Assembly: GCA_030549205.1 (NCBI GenBank)
Contig: JAUKTV010000005.1
Location: 2,356,001 to 2,420,000, forward strand
DNA: 64,000 nt
Direction of reading: 5' to 3'
From: Apiosordaria backusii
Lineage: Eukaryota; Ascomycota; Sordariomycetes; Sordariales; Lasiosphaeriaceae
Under the pieces are notes generated by a model. That model searched no databases and was not told the DNA's origin. It saw only the letters and a list, made by a program, of their open reading frames with translations. Position numbers and translations under genes: made by a program. Positions 56,671-64,000 of this stretch are shown piece after piece; positions within the stretch are counted from its first letter, which is position 1, and every line of letters begins with the position of its first letter.

Positions 56671-57266
56671 AATAGGCCGATGACACGAGCGAGGAAGGAA
56701 TGGGCGAGCAAAAACACTCAAGACGACGAACAGGAGCGGCTGTTGGGGAGGAGAGAGCTTGGGCGCCGAAAGGATTCAGCGGGCGTACATATCACCACGA
56801 ACGAGAAAGGTCCAGGCCAAATGAGAGGAGGGGGGAAAAAGAAGGGCTGTATCAACTGTACATATTGGCGTTTTAAACGGGCAGAACGAGGTCTAATATA
56901 AATAGACGTGGTTTTTTGAAGACATGTCGATTATGATGACGTTTTCGAAGTTGCCATTTTACACACATTCAAAGCACAAACCAACGGAACAACAGACATT
57001 AGTACTTCTTTTGATTTTGGGCCAAGACACATCCAAAAATCCTTCAACTCAACTCTAATGCAAACACAGCGCTCGAAATAGCAATAACAATGGTAACAAT
57101 GGCAATTATGCAACGGCCGACTTTGTTCACTCGCAAAAGCCACCGTTTATCCCCTGGCGCTGAAATCACCCCCCCTTTCTTCTCTCCTTTCTGACCCATT
57201 TCCTCTATGGTCTTCATTTATATCTTTTTCCGCCCTATCAACAGCAGACAACCCCCTCCCCCCGCC
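56671..57266. other. Convergent intergenic region
   Basis: About 600 nt between the 3' ends of the 9.5 kDa subunit gene and the BEACH gene. Frames at 56680-56901 and 56931-57143 show no domain; no gene is called. Confidence 0.4.
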
Positions 57267-60200
57267 TCATCTCTCCCGTTGGACCAGATTCCATTCATAC
57301 TGTTCACCCATCATTAGCATCATCCTCTCAAAAATCATCAAATACAACACAAGAAAATAAAACTCACCACCCTCCCATCATCATCCCCCGTATACACCAA
57401 CCTCTCCATCGGCGCAATGCACGTCACCGCCGCCTCCACATTCTCCCCCCTCTCGCTCTTCCCATTCACATGATCCAACCTCCTCATCCACTCCAACACC
57501 CACCTCCCTTCCTTACTAACCGTCTTCCTCCAGATATTCACCCTCCCCCTCTTGTGCCCCGTAAAAACCAGCTGGTTCTCCAACCACTCATTCCCCCCCG
57601 ACCCCTCATAAAACGCGCAGCTATGCACATAATCATCCGCCTCCCCAGCCGCACAAACATTCTGATCCAAAACCACCTCCCCATTCACCGTAAACACCAC
57701 CACACTCTGCCCAACGCACACCATAATCTCCCCCGTCGTATCATTCACACTGACACACTCCACCTGCTGTCCCACACCCCTGTGCGGCATCGGCAACCGT
57801 CTGATAAACTCCAGCCTGTTCAAATCCCACAGGAACGCCACCCCATCCTGGCTCACCGTCACAATAGAACTAAACGCCTTCGCCACAGCTATATTCGTAA
57901 CAGGGGTCTTGTGCCCAAACAAGCTCGACCTTTGCTGCAGTTCCACCGGCTTCCCGGGCGACGTCTGCACATTGTACACCGACACCACGCAGTCCTCCCC
58001 GGCGGTAATCAACGTCTTGCTGTCCGCAAACGTCAGCGTCGATATCTGCCCTATGTGCAAGTTCTCATGCAAGCCCGCCAGCCTCCGGTTGTCGCTGAAG
58101 AAGAACCTCACCGAGTTGTCCGCGTACCCCCACTCGACAAACTTGTCGTAGTAAGGCGGGAGATTGATCCTAAACGGGGAGGCACACAGCAGCCGGTCGT
58201 ATTTCTGGACGTAAATCAACGACGACACCCGCTCGTGGCTTTCCAGCAGCGGATACGGCAGTTTGGTCAGGGCTGAAATCGAAGTGTCAAGCCTCTTGAT
58301 CGGGCAGCGATCATGCTCCCTCGCCGGGTGCGGCCTCGTAAACACCTGATGGGGCGTCTGCCCAAAGTTGTGGATGATGCCCGTGGTGATAGCACGTTCC
58401 TGGGGGTCGACGATGTCATCCAGATCTCTGGCGCCCTTGTAAGAGAGGTGGTGGAAGACATTCAAGTTTTCCACTGCTGCTTCCCCGCGTTGCTTGTACC
58501 CAAAGATGAGGTCGATCCATTTGTGGAGGTTTTGGCTCACGTATGGGGATTCAAGAGCTTCGCGGTGTTTGGCGATGAAGATTTTGGGATCTCCTTTTGC
58601 CCAAGGCGGCAGGATGACATTGTCCACTTTTCCTTGCCCTCCTTGGCGCTCACCAAAGTTGTAGCCGTTGACATTGGTTAGGAAATCCGGAAGGTAAAAG
58701 AACTCGGGAATCAGTTCCCTCACGTCCGATCCATTGTCCTTCGAGGAAGATGTCCAGGCACCCTCGATGGAGAAGAACAGTCTGTCTGGGTGATCAAAGG
58801 TGCCGCCTTGAAGCAGAATGTAAGACTGCACGAACGGCGGGAGACGGATCAAATACGAAGAGACAATCATCGCAGACGAATAGTGCGTCCCATAATGAAA
58901 CGGCGTCTCCCCAATCTCAGCCAAGCTCTTGTACCGCATGTTGAAATCAGCAGCCCGGCTCGGAGTCTGCGCACCCATCGGCTTCGACAAATCTCTGAAC
59001 GTAGCCGGGTTGTTCAAATCCAACTCCTCGCTGGTGTAATCCGCCAACACCCACGGAAAGACAGGGTACTGCGTAAGATCGTTGAACGTCCTGCCTGCCA
59101 TGGTGTTGACCAGCATCAAATAGTGAAAGTTGGAAATCTCCCCCTTCTGCCACCGCTTCATCAACGGATTCCACCCCGACGAGTTGAATATGCTGCCAAA
59201 CTTGGCCCCCAGCGTTTGAGGAGCCTCCTCAGTAAACTTAAGAGCCTCCAGTCTCCAAGCATCCTCAGGATTGGGCAACAAACTCGGGTTGCTGTTATGC
59301 GGCACCTTGGCGGTAAGCCTGGCGTAGATCTCATCTCTCATCGTCGAGTTGATAGCCGTCAATAAATAACTGCGGCCATCCGTAAAGAACATCTCGATAG
59401 CCACATCTCGGAAGAGGAACCGACGCTTCGAGAGCATCAGAACCTCCCGCCATTTCCAGCTGCGCGATTCTTGGTCGGCACGGCTCTGGTCCTGGCGCGT
59501 CTCATCCGCTTTCTTGCCGGCAATTATGATGGAGAACGGGTCTCGCTCTTCCGGTGGTGCTTGCCATACGTTAATGATCTCACCGTCGGCGCTCTGAAAC
59601 AAGCTATCCATGAGATAAAGAGCCTCCTTGCCAACAATGAGAATCCCCTCTGAGGCATCGAGACCGATGATTCTGGAAATATTGAAGACATTCTGAACAG
59701 AGTCTCCCTGCTGGAGCCGCCTCATGACCTTTCTGTTCTTGTCCTCAAAATTATCATCCGCATCCGGATCATTAGGATCCTCAACAAGCTCAAAGTCATC
59801 CTCCGGCGTAACACCCTGCTGATTCAACCCCTTAGGATCCCCGCCATCTTCCTCTGGCTCCTCAGCAATGTCCTCCTCACCAGCCTCAATAGGCGGCGTC
59901 GGCGCAACCGGCGTCGTTCCAATACTCGACTGCCGATTCGGCGCCAAGCCTGTGGTGAGCTTCAGATTACCCGCCGAATTGTCATTTCTCTTCGGCCTGT
60001 ACTCCCTATGTTGATCAGGATACTCCGGCAGCAACCGCAACCTCATCCTGTTCCTTCCCTCCGTCCGATCAAGCTTCCATTTAATAGCCTGCTGCTCAGC
60101 AAACACCGCCCCAGGCCGCCTCAGCTCCCGGTCCATCTTTGCAAAAGTCGAAGCCAAGAAAGCATTATCATCCTGCTGGTCCTGCAAGTGTCTCTGATAC

Positions 60201-63200
60201 TTGAAGTGCTCGGTGAAATAAATGCTCTTCATCCAGGCACTGTTCGCCATCTCATGCCGCAGCAAGACATTCTCCCGCTCCCGGTATTCCGTATGCCACT
60301 GCCGGAGTTTGTCTTTCCGGTTCTTCAACCTCGATGTTGCAGTGTTCGTGGTTTTCTGGTTCTCAACCGCGACAAACTCTTCCCAGGTTTTTGATATGCC
60401 GCCCACGAACAGAACATCCAAAGAGGGGCGATGCTGGTCAACCCACTCAAGAAACGCCGTATCGTCCAGCTCGGTGAGCTTTCTGAACCCTCTGGTCAAG
60501 GGCTGCTGGTCCGGTGTCATGATCTGACGGAACAGAACCGAAGCCTCTTCTGGCTTTTGCACGAGCATGATCCGCCAAACCGTCGCAGCAATCAGCCGGA
60601 CACGCTCTCTTGTATCAACGAGCTTGTTGTAGAGCTGGTACCAAAGCAACTTCATGTAGTCGTCCTCAACCGAAAGACAGTTTAGAAGCACAGTCTGCCA
60701 GTACATCAGCTGCTCCATGATAGCGACAGCATCAGCGTCCTGACACTGAGGATCATCCATATCCGAAAGCCTGAGGAGCGCCAGCTTCAAGAAGCATGCC
60801 CGAATCGTCGACACAGCCGAGCTGCAAAGCCTGACACTCTTCAAAGACGAAATATCCGGTCGCTGCAAGTACTCCAGCAGCGTTCCAGTAAAGTCAATCA
60901 TCGTCTCTGCTCCGTTCATGAACCACCCCTCAAAGATCGCTTCCACCATGTGGATGTTCAATCGAGACATATTCTGCAGAATTCTAGGCTCGAGAAGAGT
61001 CTTTTGCTCCAACTGAATAGTGTTCTTCAAGTGAGTGATGACATTTCGGAGAATATATGTCTCAAAGTACGCTTGATGCTCCTGGAATCCAGGAGGGACT
61101 TTTAAGAACAACCCAAAGCCGGGGAACTCCTTTCGGACCAGCAACTGATCTGTAAAGACGTTGATGATGAGCTCCAAGACCCCTTCAAGTACAACGTTGC
61201 TGACTTTCTGAGTATTAACCCGTTTCTTCGGCGACATGACATGATTGAGGCGAGCGGGAATGGGCGGAGAAAGGGGCTGTTGCTGCTGCTGAGACGCAAC
61301 CAGGATGAACGAAGAAGGTCGCCGCAGCGGTGTGCCGCGCCCCTGAACAGACGGCGCCGAGGCATCAGTCTGACCTACGTTGGCGGTTCTGATGATGGGA
61401 GTGGCCGTGGTAGAAGAGCCAGGAACTGGCCGGATCAGAACGTCGCCTCCCTCAAATGTGAGGACAGAGTCCTTGGAGTTGAGCTCGGTATCCGGGGTTA
61501 CAGGATCAGCGCTGACGATTATGGGATACAAGGCCGAGAAAAGAAGCCGAATGTAGTCAGAGTTCAAAGCAAAATCTCTGAAACTGGCCGACCGGCTGTG
61601 CATGTCGGCAAGAAAGCGCACAACCGTCTGAAGAACACCAGCACTAGCTGATACTCTCTCTTTGTCAGGCAAGCGTGTTTCTAAGCAAGATATTAGCAAA
61701 GATCCAGACCAACAATGAGAAGGCAAACTCACTCCGCGGCTCCAAAGCCTGACCCAGTTCCATAGACCGAGCCCTTGGGCGCGTTTGGACAGCACTGAGT
61801 CCTTCCGAACTACTTTTAGGTGCCTCCCAGTCACCATGGGGAGAGTCTGGATCATCCTGATATTTGAGGATATCCCGAAGTCCGTGCTGTAGCATCGAGA
61901 TGATAACCGGCAGGACATCAGGAAAGACTACATGCCGATTTCCAAAGATCTCTAGGAGACTGAAGAAATCAAACGATTTGTCAAAGTTGATATTGGCAAC
62001 ATCGTACCCAAAAAGGATGCTGAACAAGATCGGCCAGAGAGTAGCTATGTCCCACCATTGCTTCAAGCGGTGTGCCATGATCCAGAACCCGCCAGACCTC
62101 GTTGAGAACTTCGACGTGTATGTCGTCGGTTGTGAGACTATGAGCCGGGCGAGTATCTTGCATCCGTGGACGACGATTTCCGGGTCGTCCTCTGCAAGCA
62201 GATAGAGGAGCCACTGCAAGGGCGTCAGTACTACATATGGCCTCGGGAACTTCTTTGGGTCGACACCGAATATCACCTTATTTGTAACCGTCTTGGCAAA
62301 CTTGCGGATGTCGGCTGGGTTAGTCTTCTCGCAGAGAAACCGTGTGTACATCTCTAGAAATTTGATGCCTAGTTGCTTCTTTGTAAGCAGTCTTGAGGAG
62401 CCGTTGGAGGGAGACGGGCCTGTCTCAACAGGTGCTGGCCTCCTCAAGTTGCTCAGAGAAGGCGTGCCTGCTCGAGATATTGGCTTGGGTGTTCGGGGCA
62501 AGGAGCCGGCTGGGGTATGAAAGGCGTAGGTGATGAAAAGGGCAAGAGAACGGTGAACCTCTGCATTGAAATTGCACTTAACCAAGCTCTCAAAGGAGTT
62601 CATAAAATGTGGCAGGATGTCTTCCGAGATGGTCTCGGCCTTCAGAGCATCAAGCAGCCTTTTGATAATGCCTGCGCCATAAGTAGTGAGCAGATGAAAT
62701 ACTGGATAACCCAAAGCTAAACGAGACGTACGCATCCGAAGCAACCGCTTGCTGTTAAATTGATGATGTTTGCTTTTCACGGCAAAGGTCACAAATTGCT
62801 TGTAATAGAGCTCCTGAGTGATGGGCGCTGCCTTGCGCCAGGTATCGGGGTCAATAAGGAGGATGCGATATGCTAGGGGATTTACGACAAATGATTCGAT
62901 GGGATCAGCATGCTTGTAACCCACGAAACTGAGGACCAGACTTAAGAGCTGAAAGCTGAGCCTGTCCCTTGCCTCGTTCGTAAGTGCGAGCCGCCATGGC
63001 TGTGACAAATTGTCTGAAGCTGGAATTCCGTATCCAAGCTTAGCCCGTAGCAGCATGCTCAGAATAGAATATCCATTGTCTCTCTCCATGGCCTCACTAT
63101 TTCGCCAGCTCTTCTCAATGCAATGAAAGATCATCTCGGCAGAGCGCAGGAGATCCTGAGATGTTGTCGCTCGCTCGACCAATTTGAGCACCACAGGTGT

Positions 63201-64000
63201 AAAGCCGCCAAGTCTCCAGAAATTGTCATCAAAGTAGTATGGCGTGATCAAGACAGGATCCCCGACGAGTAGCGAGACTCCATTCATCCTGATCAGCGCA
63301 TCGTTGATACACGGAACAGCGGCATTAATAGCAACCGGAACTCCCGTCTTAGTGGTAGTGTGGAACAGGCTGCCAGCTGAGTTCCTGGAAAGAGACCGGA
63401 AGAGTAACGAGTCCATGAATTTGCCATCGGTGCGGAAGACTGCCCTGGGGAGAGTGCTGAGCAGGACTTTCTGTTCGGGGACGATGGAGCTAGCCTTATC
63501 CCTGATGGCTCTCAAAATATCCGAGTTCTCGTCCTTGCCAGGATGGAATAGTTCGTTACGTAGTCCGAGTGCGGCCGAGGCCTCGTAAGTCTGGAACCCC
63601 CCTAGACAGTCTTGAAAGTTCCCCTGATAGCGTGGTCCCAGTCTGTAATGCACAGCGAGAAAATCGTCACTCAAGACATCCTCGAATAAATGGGCAGAGG
63701 CAAGGGACCACTTTGAATGCACAAGCCCAGGGCCAACCTGAGTGGCGAGATCACGGGGTGTCCCTAGGAACGCCTGTACTGGGTTTGTCTTATGGCTGCT
63801 CGACGCAAACGAAGCGAAACTCTCAGTGCTTGCGTTGGAGAGGGGCGGTGAATTTGGATATGCCGAGCGTATTTGCTCTGCGAATTCTCCATTGACATAA
63901 AGACTCGCCTTGCTGGCGGCAAGAGCTTTAGGTTTACGGTGGACGATAGCGATGTGGTACCATCGCTTCTCCTTGAAAGCAACCGTCTTGAACCTAACAC
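57267..64000 (-). CDS. BEACH-WD40 protein (beige/neurobeachin, yeast Bph1-like), 5' end outside window
   Basis: Large scaffold protein of membrane traffic and lysosome/vacuole or autophagy processes. Visible exons are 64000-61733 (continuing past the edge), 61680-57368 and 57299-57267, giving about 2203 residues of a longer protein. The order is typical. A concanavalin-like segment comes first (HIAIVHR, ASLYVNGEF, FLGTPRDLATQ, at about 63700-64000), then a long helical region of about 1000 residues. A PH-BEACH domain lies at about 59230-59660. The BEACH domain spans about 58290-59170, with RTFNDLTQYPVFPWVLADY, FHYGTHYSSAMIVSSYLIR and LPPWAKGDP. WD40 repeats end in an 11-codon last exon (YEWNLVQRER). 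That exon is accepted because it completes GDDDGRVYEWN; the alternative read-through adds only a short hydrophobic end. A 52-nt intron separates the two long exons. Confidence 0.92.

Noticed and set aside
57470..59365. Long plus-strand frames opposite the BEACH gene (268 and 191 codons)
   Set aside because: They are antisense to firmly supported BEACH and WD40 coding sequence and have Pro/His/Arg-rich compositions typical of antisense frames.
1..64000. CRISPR arrays, operons, biosynthetic gene clusters, intact transposons
   Set aside because: No regular spaced repeats, no transposase or reverse transcriptase frames, and no co-oriented pathway genes. The genes are eukaryotic, spliced and functionally unrelated.

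Overview
The window is nuclear DNA of a filamentous ascomycete. Genes lie on both strands, are not arranged in operons, and are interrupted by short introns (about 50-190 nt) with GTRNGT-like donors, CTAAC/CTGAC-like branch points and CAG/TAG acceptors. Several products are typical of Pezizomycotina: a 9.5 kDa complex I subunit, a rhodopsin-domain membrane protein, and Rec8 with a kleisin N-terminus. I judge it a sordariomycete, probably Sordariales, from overall gene content and protein style; no marker gene proves this. There is no rRNA, CRISPR array, intact transposon, virus, or secondary-metabolite cluster that I can see.

Layout. 0.6-12.7 kb: mitochondrial pyruvate carrier subunit (-), complex I B8/NDUFA2 subunit (+), a small unknown protein (+), a membrane-anchored alpha/beta hydrolase (+), exosome subunit Rrp43 (+), Rab escort protein (+), meiotic cohesin Rec8 (-). 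12.7-14.1 kb: intergenic, with a degenerate tRNA-Leu-like element. 14.1-22.1 kb: RBM5/10-type splicing factor (-), molybdopterin synthase large subunit (+), OPT oligopeptide transporter (-). 22.1-25.6 kb: a 3.5 kb gene-free stretch, then an intron-containing tRNA-Pro(AGG) (-). 26-31.4 kb: CECR5/HDHD5-like HAD hydrolase with an apparent frameshift (-) and a coiled-coil protein whose 5' end is unresolved (-). 31.4-40.4 kb: sparse, with a rhodopsin-domain 7-TM protein (+) and a long disordered Ser/Pro-rich protein (+). 40.4-42.2 kb: microsatellites. 42.2-57 kb: COMPASS subunit Spp1 (-), Sco1 copper chaperone (+), choline kinase (+), 5'-nucleotidase-like metallophosphatase (+), splicing factor Isy1 (-), oligosaccharyltransferase Wbp1 (-), complex I 9.5 kDa subunit (+). 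57.3-64 kb: a BEACH-WD40 protein (-) that runs off the right edge.

The genes do not form one pathway. They are housekeeping functions: mitochondrial energy metabolism (pyruvate import, two complex I subunits, Sco1), RNA processing (Rrp43, RBM5-like, Isy1), membrane traffic (Rab escort, BEACH, Wbp1), chromatin and meiosis (Spp1, Rec8), lipid and cofactor synthesis (choline kinase, MoaE). I found no convincing undescribed multi-gene system. The most interesting signals are a repeated within-gene switch in codon style from C-ending to G/T-ending codons, unusual exon structures (an exon carrying only the start codon; a stop-free 60-nt intron in SCO1), low-complexity tracts that break or decide reading frames, and the tRNA-Leu-like relic.
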